Source: Allomyces arbusculus
Lineage: Eukaryota > Blastocladiomycota > Blastocladiomycetes > Blastocladiales > Blastocladiaceae
Direction of reading: 5' to 3'
Assembly (NCBI GenBank): GCA_027604705.1
Contig: JADHYV010000107.1
Span: 754-49,547 of the forward strand
Length of the DNA stretch: 48,794 nucleotides
Position 1 is the first letter of the stretch, and each line of letters begins with the position of its first letter. Positions 22,639 through 32,243 of the stretch are shown here, one piece after another. The notes beneath the pieces were generated by a model. That model saw nothing but the letters and a program-made list of their open reading frames with translations. It made no database searches and was not told the DNA's origin. The position numbers were made by a program, and so were the translations under genes.

Positions 22639-24288
22639 TCAGTTGCCGTCGGTCCTATCATTCGGCCCATTCTGCTGCCGCGGCAACTGGGGAACCAACG
22701 CCGCATCCGTCTCATCGCGCGCCTGCTTCAAGAACGGCATCAACTGCGTCCCGCCCGTCCCACGCATCCCCGGCGTCGCTTCGGCCGTCTTGGTCGGACT
22801 CTGCACCTGCGGCAAAATCGCCTTCCGGGCCGGCGACCCGGGCGTCGACCGCACCCGCTTCGGCGGCTCGTCCTGCGCGTCTGCGTCGACCGCGTCGTGC
22901 GGCCGCTTCGTCCCCGCCACCGACACCGAATTCGATGCGACCGCCGCGGCACCCCCAACCGCCGACGACCCCGAACGCGCCGCGTGCTGGTGCGCCGGCA
23001 CAACAATGAACCGCGCAACCATGTTCAAGTGTGCGGTCCGGAACGCGCGCAGCTCCGCAACCGCCGTGTTAAACGCCTCGACCAGCCCCTCGTGGTTCGA
23101 GTTGGCGACAAAGTCCCGCAACGAGGGGGCCTTGAACTGGGCGTCGTCCAAGAACGCGCGGTGTTCCTTGGGCATGTACTCGCGCATTTCTGGAATGAAG
23201 TTGGGCCCGGGTCCCTTGCCGGTCGGGTGGTGCTCGATCCCGAAAAACACGTCGAGCGCCTGGATCATCGGCGACTGTGCGGCGGACCCGCCGGCAAAGA
23301 AGAACGTCGGCGGAGCGTCTTTCGGGTCAGCCGTGGAGTCGAGCGTGTCGGACGAGACCGACGCGGTCACGCCGCCCGCGGCACGGCGCCAAGTCGCAGG
23401 CACGGCCGCGGAATCAACGCCTGCGTACGTGACCCCGTTGATCAACGACCATCCGGCAACGTACGGGCGCACTTGACGGTAGAAGACGGTCGGGTCGCAC
23501 TTGTCGTCCATGCGCACGAGGATTCGGGTCAGGTCCTTGACGAGCGGCGCGAACCGGGCCACAATCTGCGCCACCGCCGCGTAGTCGTTCTGCGCGATCG
23601 CGCGCCAGGCGTCGCACATCCACGCGAGCGACGGCGCGCCCTTGGCTTCGATCCCAACGGGGATCAGGTAGAACCAAGCCTCGTCCATCGTGCCGGAAAA
23701 CGTGTGCAGCGTCGTCAAGTTGTCCAGATGGCACCCGTCCGCCGGATCGACGGGGGTCCAGTTCCACAGGTCGAGCCCGGCATAGCACACGATCGGGCGC
23801 AGACCGAGGACCGACGAGACGTGCGTCAAGGGCACGGCCAACTGCGGCGGCAGCACGCGCCGCGGGTCCGGGTGCGCAGCTTTCGCCGAGGGGGTCGCGT
23901 GGCGGCCCCAGACGTACGCTGACGCCAGCAGCGAGAGGACAACAAACGCGCGCCGCATGACGGGGATATCGTGCGTGTCGAGCCGGCTTGCGTCGAGGTG
24001 CGGGAACCGCGCGTCAATTTCGGCGCGGAACCGGTCGGTCAAGAGCAGACCGTGCAACCGGTCAAGCGTCGTTTCCCATGGGGTGAAGTAGCCCTCGGGC
24101 AGCCGCGCGAGCGGCGGGAGTTCGGGAAGGAACCCGGTCACGCGCGAGAGGCCGTACGCGGCGAGCGTCGGCAGGAATGGCGCCTCGGTGCCGTCAATGG
24201 GCGCTGCCTTGGCGGCAGCAGGCACGCCGGCGGAAGAAGCGGCGACGGGCGCGGCAGGGTGCATGGCGGTCGTGGAGCGTGGGGACAT
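22639..24288 (-). CDS. BNA2: indoleamine 2,3-dioxygenase (first step of the kynurenine/NAD pathway)
   Basis: Haem enzyme that opens the indole ring of tryptophan to N-formylkynurenine, feeding de novo NAD synthesis in fungi. Single exon, 549 aa. Family motifs in order: YFTPWETTLDRLH, RRAFVVLSLLASAYVWG, LPPQLAVPLTHVSSVLGLRP, SGTMDEAWFYLIPVGIEAKG, FFFAGGSAAQSPMIQALDVF, HHPTGKGPGPNFIPEMREYM, then LRAFRTAHLNMVARFIVVPA with the proximal haem ligand His420. The end carries GTGGTQLMPFLKQARDET. Between His420 and that end lies an expanded, charged insert with two basic clusters (KRPHD and PPKRVR) resembling a bipartite nuclear signal, unusual for this family. The chosen start MSPRSTTAMHP is in frame with no better upstream Met; residue 9 is an alternative. 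Confidence 0.95.
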   Translation of the reverse strand: MSPRSTTAMHPAAPVAASSAGVPAAAKAAPIDGTEAPFLPTLAAYGLSRVTGFLPELPPLARLPEGYFTPWETTLDRLHGLLLTDRFRAEIDARFPHLDASRLDTHDIPVMRRAFVVLSLLASAYVWGRHATPSAKAAHPDPRRVLPPQLAVPLTHVSSVLGLRPIVCYAGLDLWNWTPVDPADGCHLDNLTTLHTFSGTMDEAWFYLIPVGIEAKGAPSLAWMCDAWRAIAQNDYAAVAQIVARFAPLVKDLTRILVRMDDKCDPTVFYRQVRPYVAGWSLINGVTYAGVDSAAVPATWRRAAGGVTASVSSDTLDSTADPKDAPPTFFFAGGSAAQSPMIQALDVFFGIEHHPTGKGPGPNFIPEMREYMPKEHRAFLDDAQFKAPSLRDFVANSNHEGLVEAFNTAVAELRAFRTAHLNMVARFIVVPAHQHAARSGSSAVGGAAAVASNSVSVAGTKRPHDAVDADAQDEPPKRVRSTPGSPARKAILPQVQSPTKTAEATPGMRGTGGTQLMPFLKQARDETDAALVPQLPRQQNGPNDRTDGN

Positions 24289-24423
24289 CACGGTGGCGCG
24301 AGCAAGGGTGCGAGATGTCGGCGACGGGGAGATCAGAGGGCGAGAGTGGCGGCGACGAGCAGGTGAAGCGGTCGGTATATTGTAGGTCGCGCGCGTCGGA
24401 TTTGATCGGGCAGTAGGGCGCGA

Positions 24424-24449
24424 GGGGGGATGGGGGGGGGGGGGAGGGG
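24424..24449. repeat. G-rich tract including G13
   Basis: GGGGGGAT, then a 13-G run, then AGGGG. It lies about 140-160 bp upstream of the BNA2 start and could form a G-quadruplex. Confidence 0.85.
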
Positions 24450-24846
24450 AATTCCGCGGTTGGAGCGAGTGGCGAGGAGAGAGAGGCGAGGCTCGTCGCG
24501 TCGGGGCGCGTTTTGACCACCGATTGGCTGTGACAGGGGCGACACAGCGACGAGTGCGTGGGCGAGAGCAGACTGCGGCAAGTGACGAGGGGGGTGGAGC
24601 GGACGGCGCGGCGGAGGAGGGCACGGCGTCGTTGGGTCGTCGTGCCGGTTTAGTCGGCCCGTAGAAGCGACGGCGGTTGGGGCAGCGGCGCACCGCTCTT
24701 GCCTTCGTGCGACATCAGTCATCAACCCATCGAGCCCGCCAACAACGCTCATTTCCTCGTCATTCATCGCATATGACCGCTCATCACGCCGACGCGTCTC
24801 CATTCTGTCTAATATCGTGCCAAGTCTCGCCCCTCCCCTCCCCACC

Positions 24847-24870
24847 CTCCTCTCCTCTCCTCTCCTCTCC
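24847..24870. repeat. (CTCCT)n microsatellite
   Basis: Pyrimidine-only pentanucleotide repeat just beyond the chitin synthase stop codon. Confidence 0.85.
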
Positions 24871-24891
24871 CACCCAGTCACTCTCTACTAC

Positions 24892-27800
24892 CTAGTCTTG
24901 CAACGCGCGGAACGCCTCGGCAAACGCGGCCCCCACCGTCCCGCCCATTGCCACCGTACTCCCCGGCGCTGCCGCCACCTGCTGCGTCGGGTACGCCTGC
25001 ACCGCCGGCTGCTGCACCACCGGTGCCGGCGGCATCATTACCGGCGCCGGCTGCTGCACCACCGGTGCCGGCGGCATCATCACCGGCGCCGGCGGCAATT
25101 CCGGTGGTTGCTCCTCGGCCGTCGCCTCCAAGTCTCGGAACAACTGATTGAACGCGAGCCCGACCGTCCCGCCAAACGTTGGCGCCCCACCCGCGCCCGG
25201 AACCGGCGCACGGGCGACCGGGTACGCGGGCACGGGCGGCGCGAGGGCCGCGACCGGAGGCGGGAGGTCGGTCATCGCCGGCGCGGACCGCACATACTGG
25301 TCAGGCACCGCGGCGGCAAGCGTGACGGCCGACACCCGTGCCCCACCCATTGGCGACGGCGGCGGGTACATGTATGCGTGCGGCGAGGGCGAGGCCGGGG
25401 GCATCGGTGACGGTGGCGGCGGGAGTGACGACGATGCGGAAGACGGCGAGATGATGTAGGTCGCGTCGATCCCGGGCGGGACGACCATTGGGTGGGACAT
25501 GACTGACTTGAGTGCCGAGCTCGAGACGCCGGTCCCGCCGAGCCGCGGGTCCATGGCCTCGTATTCGGCGAGTGAGGCCGTGGGGATGTTCTTGATCGCG
25601 CCCGACGCGTCGCCCTCGTGATGGCCGTCGTCGGCGCCCTCGATTTGCCGTGTCGTGCCCCATGAAAAGTCGTCAAAGTGCCAAAACTAGACGATCCGGG
25701 ACTGTGGGAGTAAGGAGACAAGATTGAACGCGCACAAAACGAACAGGGCAAAACGTACCGCGTAGAGCGGCAACACAATCGAGAAGACGGGCATCGCCAG
25801 AATAATGTAGACGACGATCCACAGCACGTACTCATACTGCTTCTTGACAAGCAAGATGATGAACAGGTGCGACCCATAGAGCCCCGCGAGCCCCGCCAGG
25901 ACCAAGTAGTACTGGTCGACGCCCTCGATGCACATGCGCACGATCAGCGAGTACAAGTAGATTGTCGACGCCGGCAAAATCAGAGTTGAGAGCAAGTCCA
26001 TGAAGACGAGCGTCTTCATCGAGACAAAGCAGACCGAGCACAGCCGCGGCAGCTTCATCACCTCATAGAGATTATGGAAGGTCGAATTGATCCACCGCCG
26101 CCGCTGCGAGAGCAGCACCGCAAATGAATCGGGAATATCCGTGTGGCAGACGGCCGACGGAATAAACTCGAGCCGCCGTGACGGGAAGTGCTTGAGCAGT
26201 AACGTCGTCAAGTACCGGTCCTCGCCGAGATGCAGCAGGTTCTTGGAGTGCAGCGTGTGCACCTTGTTGACCTTGTAGTCTTCGATGATCGCGTCCGAGA
26301 CGAGGAACGCGCCGCCCTTGTGGTCGCGAATGCGATACATCGAGAAACACCCGGGCAAGCACGTCACGGACCCGAAAATCGACTCGAAGGCCTTGCCGAG
26401 ATGGTGGTTGATGTAGTACTCGTGCACTTGGATCGCCGTGACCCACGACGCCCACTTGTTCGAGACCATGGTCTCGCCGCACACGCCAATCTTGCGCTGG
26501 TCGTTGACCATGGCCGCAACGAGCTCGTTCATCGAGTCTGGCTCCACCTCAGTATCCGCGTCCACCATCAGGCAATACTCGTAGACCTTCGGATCGACGC
26601 CGACGACGTGCTTGATATGGTAATACAAGTCGTACTCGAACGGCGACATGGGCCGCTGGTTCAGCACCTTGTTGAAGAAGTTCATGAGAATCAGCTGCGA
26701 GTCACGCTTGCCGCGATTGCCCGGTTTCGGTTTCTTGGCCTCGTCGGGCTTCCCGACTTTCGCAATCACAATGTACGGCACGCGGTGCTCCTTGTACGTG
26801 TACCAGCCCGAATAGGCCTTGCCCATGTTGATCTTGTCGGCGCCCTTGCCGAGTGCGTGGTAGAATTTCGGCTCCGGCTCCTCGCCCTGCCACCCAAGCA
26901 TTTCGAGCGCGATCCGCGGCGTCGGTGCCGGGTTGCCCTTGCCCGTGATGTTCCCGTCGCACACGACGACAATCAGTTTCTTGGCGTCCTCGTAGTCGCA
27001 GGCAGCGAGCGTTTCGAGCGTGACGCGCATCGAGTACCCCTCCGTATAACACGGGACAAAGCACAGCGTATAGGCGTTCATCTGCGCCGGCTTGAACCGG
27101 AACGAGAAGAGCAGCGAAACCAAGAACTTGATCACGACAATCGAGTAGATCGATCCGGAAATCGCGAGCAGCATCGGGTTTCCAAACGTGCAAATCGACT
27201 TGTAGATGGGCGGCGTGACTCGGCCCGCAAAGAACAGCTTGTCGAGACACTTGAGTGCCGTGCCCGCTGACGTCTGCGTCAGTTTGCCCGACAAGTCCGT
27301 GCCGACCCCGCGCGCGAGCGCAGTCGTGAAATTGGCCTGCAGGAACATGGCTCGCGCGTTGGGCACGATCTGCACCGCATCGTAACTCGCGGTCGCCACG
27401 TTATCCGTCTGGTAGATGACGGCCTGCTTGAGGTAACTCGTCACGTCGTAGGCCTTGGTCAGGACCACGACGTAGCTCGGGTGCGCTGTGTCCGAAAAGT
27501 TTTTCGGGACCACCGCTGGATCCAAGAGGATATCGCCCACGACCATGCGGTTCACGTCGCGCCACGTCGCGTCCGAGTAGAAACACGTCTCGGTCTCGCC
27601 CGGCCTCCCACCCGGTTTCGGGCACCCAACAAGTCGCCCGTCCGAGGTCAAGTTCAACGTGCCTGACGCGTCTGTCACAATTCGTTTCATGATCCACGTA
27701 TCGGCCGCACGCACCGAGGTCACGCAGGCCGCGAAGTCCGTATCAGCGTAGGCGTCCGAGTCGGCGGCCGGGTGCGCGAGTTTTGTGAACGCCGGAATCA

Positions 27801-28655
27801 TGCTCGACACGTCTTTCCCGACGTAAGGGCGCAGGTACTTACCGAGGATGGTTTGTGACTTGTTAATGTCGAGAACGCGACCATTGGCGACAACGAGGCT
27901 GCGTGAGGTTGCAACTTGGTACCAGTTCATGGTCCCGAGCAGTTGCGGGCACAAAAGCGAGTTGGAGACCTCGAGCCACCCGATCGACAGGACCGACGCG
28001 AGCACAACCATCATGACAAGCGCGAATTTCTCACGCCAGGCCTGGATCACGTCTATTATCGCGGTCAATCGAGTCAGTTCGTTGGGTCTCCGCTCGAGCG
28101 GATGAGCGGTGCAAAGAGCGGCGAACGTACCCTTGCCGCGGATCCCGCACAGCTTGAGCACCCACTCAGGCACCCATCCGGCGAGCAGCGTGACAATAAA
28201 CAGCCACAGTTTGCGCTCGCTCGTCATCTTGCCCAGAAACACGTTATCGGGCTTGACCGACTTGCGTAGTTTCGTGCCCGGCGGGTACTTGCTCGTTTTG
28301 CCCGCGCCGGCATTCCCGACTGTGCTCAACGCCGCCGTCGACGAGTTACCTACATCCCATCATGCGTCAGCACCTCCTCCTCCGCTTGGGTGTCGCCAGT
28401 AGCGACGTGGAGCGTACCAATCGCAAACCGATTAGTTTGCACAGACAGTGCCGGCGAACTCGCGGCAGCGAGCCGCGCCGTCGACCCACCGGCGAGATCG
28501 GTCGTGGTCTGGTCATACGCGGACCGCACGCCGAGTTGTGCCGTCGACGACTCGTCCTTCAGCGCCGTCGTGTACCCGGTTGTCACTCCGGCAGCGCCGA
28601 CGGGGTTTAGCGATCGGTGTAGCGGGCGCCCAGGGGCGCCGCCGGGGGCCGCCAT
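24892..28655 (-). CDS. chitin synthase, class IV/Chs3-like
   Basis: Integral plasma-membrane GT2 enzyme that polymerises UDP-GlcNAc into chitin. Three exons (28655-28418, 28349-25759, 25686-24892) with 68- and 72-nt introns (GTACGC...GTAG; GTACGT...CTAG) give 1207 aa. Intron joins yield RFAI/GNSST and LPLYA/FWHFDDFSWG, the latter a family hallmark. Membrane segments lie near LWLFIVTLLAGWVP and FALVMMVVLASVLSI and in the C-terminal cluster. Catalytic motifs: VDADTEVEPDS (about 673), CLPGCFSMYRI, GEDRYLTTLLLK (about 788) and QRRRWINSTFHN (about 827). The C-terminal tail of about 260 residues after FSWGTTR is Pro/Ala-rich. It carries a PAPVMMPPAPVVQQ repeat and two copies of GGTVGxAFxxxFRxL, the second at the very end. 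Upstream is a 707-bp gap to NDC1. Confidence 0.96.
25007..25090 (-). repeat. 42-bp tandem repeat inside the chitin synthase tail
   Basis: Two near-identical 42-bp units in frame, encoding PAPVMMPPAPVVQQ twice. Confidence 0.9.
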
Positions 28656-29362
28656 CGTGGTGGTGCGTCAGGATGCGTGAAGTGCCGGCACCGTGCGAGG
28701 CCAGGTGACAAGTCGGATCGCGGCAGCAGGCGTGGGCGAGGGTGGTGCGTCGGATCGGGCGGGCGGACGTGGATGAAAAGTGGTTGGGCCGGTACGGGTC
28801 GAGTTGCAGAACGAGAGGACGCGGGGAGTGCGGTGCGGGGTCGTTGTGGGGAGGACAGATCGTGGCAGGTAGGGGAGGCAGGGCGACCCCTGGCAGGGGC
28901 TTTCGGCGTTGGCGGCGAGCGTGTTCGGCGCGCCAGTCGTGGATCGGGAACAGCGCAATGGATTGCAGCAAGTCGGGCCCGCCGCGCACTGGCGAAAAGG
29001 TGCGAGGAGAAGGGCTTGAGACGGACCCAGCGACTTGAAGCGCGTCCGTTGGTGGGCGGGGAAGTGAGCTGGGGAGACAGTTTGGCTATCAACACTTATT
29101 CGCATGTGACCGCGCTGATCGAAGGGTCCAAAACGTCTCCCAAGGCTATTCTCCGCTCTGCGGACTCCTCTCCTCCACGATCCTGCGCGCTCTTGCCTCG
29201 GAGCTCCTGTCGACGCTCTTGCCTAGAAGGTCCTGTCGACGCTCTTGATTCGCACCCCAGGCCGATCAAGCTCAAATCCAACCAAACCATTGCATTTGCA
29301 CAACACCAAAACCAAAAAACCAAAATCCTCACTACTCACCCGGACACATCCGATTTCCTCCC
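28656..29362. other. intergenic, chitin synthase promoter region
   Basis: 707 bp between the chitin synthase start and the NDC1 stop, both minus strand. A 25-bp tandem repeat occurs at 29181-29250. A long plus-strand open frame crosses it but has no domain content and continues antisense through NDC1. Confidence 0.5.
29181..29250. repeat. 25-bp tandem repeat, about three units
   Basis: Units beginning TCCTG[CT] and containing CGCTCTTG occur at 29181, 29206 and 29231. The second and third share TCCTGTCGACGCTCTTG. Confidence 0.75.
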
Positions 29363-31716
29363 TCACTCGCCATCCCCCACCATCTCCCTGACCAGCTCCG
29401 CATGCCGCTTACTCAGTCGCGGCACGACCTCGGCGCGCACATACTCGGGAAATGTCGCAACAATCACCAACACTGCGGCGACGCACGCCTCGTGCGCGGC
29501 CAACACCCGCGCAACCGGCGTGTCCACAGCTGCCCGCGCACGCCATTCCGCCAGCGGCGTCGCCAGCACCACCTTCGGCCACGGCGTATCCTTGCTGATT
29601 CCCAACGCATTCCCGCCCTCGATCCGCACCTGCACTCGCCGGCGCAGAACCCGCGTCGACGCGGCGACCACCGCACGAGGCCACGCGAGTGCAGCGACAG
29701 CAGCGACCGCCGTGGGGTCCTGCCCGTCACGCACGGTTCCGGCCATCAGGTCAGTACTGACTTCAATGACGTGCAGGAGCGTCGTCAGTACGGTGGCAAT
29801 GTCTGGATACACCAGCCCGTACGGGTCCTCGGTTTTCGAGAAGTGCACGAGTTGCGCAACGCCCAGAGCGGCCCAGGACGCCGCCTGGTAATCGGCAACG
29901 GCCATGGTCAACTTGATGCGCGTGTAGGCTGCGCGCACGTACGCGGCGACGATTGTCTGCTCAAACTGCGTTCCGATCCATCGGACCAGGCGTTCAGCGA
30001 GCCCCGGGGTTGCGCTCGTGCGGGAACCGACGACGAACGCGGCGCCGGCGGGGACGGTTTGGATCGTGGTGGTCGGCGCCGAGGTCGACGCCGCGGCAGC
30101 CGCAGCGGCCGTGGACGCGGCGGGCATCGTGCCCCAGACGAACGGCGCGACTGGGCCGGTCGAGAGGGACGTGGCCGGAGTCGCTGCGGGTTTGGGTGCA
30201 GTCACGGCCTCGGTCGTGGGAGCGGTGAAGAGCAATTGCACGATTGTTTCCGGCAAAATCTGCACTTTGATCCAGTCCCACGCCTTGCCCGCCCACGCTT
30301 TCGGATCAACGACCGACTTGGGCTTCGGCGGGGCCTTGAACACGGGCACAGCGCCCGAAGCGACCGGCGCAGTCGCGGCACCGGCGGGCACGGGCGCGAC
30401 AGCCGCGGGCGGCGGGACCGCGACGGCGGAAAGCATGCCGGCGGTAATGGTATCGAGCATGTGCAATGAGGCCGTACGCACGTCGGTCCAGGTGTTGCGG
30501 TCGGGCTGGTCCCGGAAAAGCGCGACGCGCCGGTTCGACCGCGTGGACACGTTCATGGCGAGGTCTTGGAAGGCGTGGTGTTGCAACAGGGGCTTGTCGT
30601 GCAGGTTCAGACCCTCAATCAGGACTTGGTTGGTCGAGGTGACGGCCACGTTCTATTGTCGCAAACGAAGGCCGAGGTCAGTTAAATTGACAAGGAGAAA
30701 AAGAGACGTGAATCGAAAAAGCGCGCGTACCCGCGTCGCGCACAAATTGCACACGAGCGCGACCATGTTCCACTGCAGGTACGCCAACCAATGCACAAAG
30801 AACAATCCCAACACGACCACCGGACTGATCCAATGCCCCGCATAGTCCCAGGCCGTCCACTCGAGCGTGCCGCGCAGCATGACGCGTGAGACGATCGATG
30901 CCATGGCCGGCGTGATCCAGGCACCGATCAGCCAGAACCCGGCCGTGAACAGGACCGACGACTTGATGGCATTGGCCGTGACGTTGGCGGTCAGCGCGAG
31001 ATAGTGGCCGTAAGTGCGGTGCTGCGGGAGCGGGAAGGGTGGGGTCGTGTCGGTGCCGAAGAGCGTGGCCGTCGACTGGTACAGCGTCGCTGAGACGAGC
31101 AGGCTCGTGACGAGGTCGACAGCGCGGACGTTGACGCGGCCACTGAAATTAGAAGTGCCGTCAGGAAACCATTTACGCGAAATTTTACAGAAAAAATAGA
31201 ACAGGAAATGACGCACTCGCTGGTCAAGAGCGCCCAATAAGCCGAGTACCCCGACGTGATAAACGCCGACAAAAACCACGCTGACACGAAGTACATGGCA
31301 ACCGCGAGCAAGTTGGGCGCCTCGAGCAGCGCCAACACGGCCCAGGTCGGACGCGGAGGCGGGATTCGGCGGCGGCGGTAGGTGTAGAGCTTGTAGCAGA
31401 GCACGGGGAAGACGGCCACGATAAAATCGCCGAGCGAACGCACGAGCGACATGGGGTGTGCCAAGTCGCGAATCAGCGCCATGCTTGGCACGATCGAGTG
31501 CGCTGTCACGACGCGCAGAACATGCGTGCCGACAAACAGGAGCGCCGACGCATGGAGGAGCAGAGATTTGTTGAGCTGCGTGCCGGCGAGCGCCGTGAAC
31601 GACGACAAGGGCGCAGTGGTCGTCGCTGCCGGGGCTGCGATGACCGGGGTTGGCGCGGGCGCGCCGTGCCCAAAGGTGGCGCGGTCCAGTGGTGGAGCAC
31701 CGCGCGCACGGTTCAT
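29363..31716 (-). CDS. NDC1: transmembrane nucleoporin NDC1
   Basis: Pore-membrane protein that anchors nuclear pore complexes (and spindle pole bodies in fungi). Three exons (31716-31217, 31142-30731, 30652-29363) with 74- and 78-nt introns, each with a CTGAC branch motif, give 733 aa; yeast and human proteins are about 655-675 aa. The N-terminal half carries about six hydrophobic segments (LLLHASALLFVGTHVLRVV, FIVAVFPVLCYKLY, NLLAVAMYFVSAWFLSAFI, SSVLFTAGFWLIGAWI, WISPVVVLGLFFVHWLAYLQ). The soluble C-terminal half begins with the family signature NQVLIEGLNLHDKPLLQHHA, then FQDLAMNVSTRSNRR. The middle is Ala/Pro/Thr-rich low complexity, longer than in relatives. The start is the only Met ahead of the first membrane segment. 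It is divergent from NAA35. Confidence 0.9.
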
Positions 31717-32243
31717 GGTATTGTGATGACCACTTGACGCGCTGTGGTCGGCGGGTAAAGAGGACTTGGCTGCGGAGGCCGGCGACGAGGAGCTGATCTG
31801 GTGACCGGGAACCGACCGGCGTCACAGCACGAGAATCCTTGCTAAATCGACTTGCAAGACAACTTGCGGCAGGTTGAAGAGAATGTGCGCAGTGCCGGTG
31901 AGCGGCGTCGTGGTGTCGATGACAGTCCGTCGTGGATCACAAAAGGAAGAAGGGGACGAGAAAAACGAGAAAAAACGACAAACGGGGTCTTGATCAGTGC
32001 CACGTGTCAGTGACTTGGAGCATGACTTTTGATTAACACAGACTTTTGGCTCTGTTTTGCATTTACTTACTTGTCTGTGTTCTTCTGCTGCTTTGCACCA
32101 CGATCCCGGTCGACCAACTGCAAGGATACCAGGAGCACAACCGCGCGCACGACGAGTTCAGCGCAAGCAGCACGGTTTTGCAACGTTCGATCTCGGCCAC
32201 GCTGTTTGGCAGAGCGTGCAACTGGGGCACAACCACCACCATC
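31717..32243. other. divergent promoter region, NDC1 / NAA35
   Basis: 527 bp between two divergent start codons. It is less GC-rich than the flanking genes, with short A/T-rich stretches around 31940-32080. No clear TATA box is assigned, and no other gene is seen. Confidence 0.5.

Larger units (their letters stand above)
24289..24891. other. intergenic, probable BNA2 promoter and chitin synthase 3' flank
   Basis: Both neighbours are on the minus strand. It contains a G-tract (24424-24449, with G13 at 24432-24444) and a (CTCCT)n microsatellite (24847-24870). No further gene is recognised. Confidence 0.5.

Noticed and set aside
22222-23922. 566-codon plus-strand frame antisense to the dioxygenase, and overlapping 377-codon frame
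   Set aside because: Composition (Arg/His/Val) is typical of antisense of GC-rich genes; the minus strand carries all IDO motifs.
28677-29891. 404-codon plus-strand frame upstream of chitin synthase
   Set aside because: Low-complexity Arg/Gly, runs antisense into NDC1, no recognisable motif.
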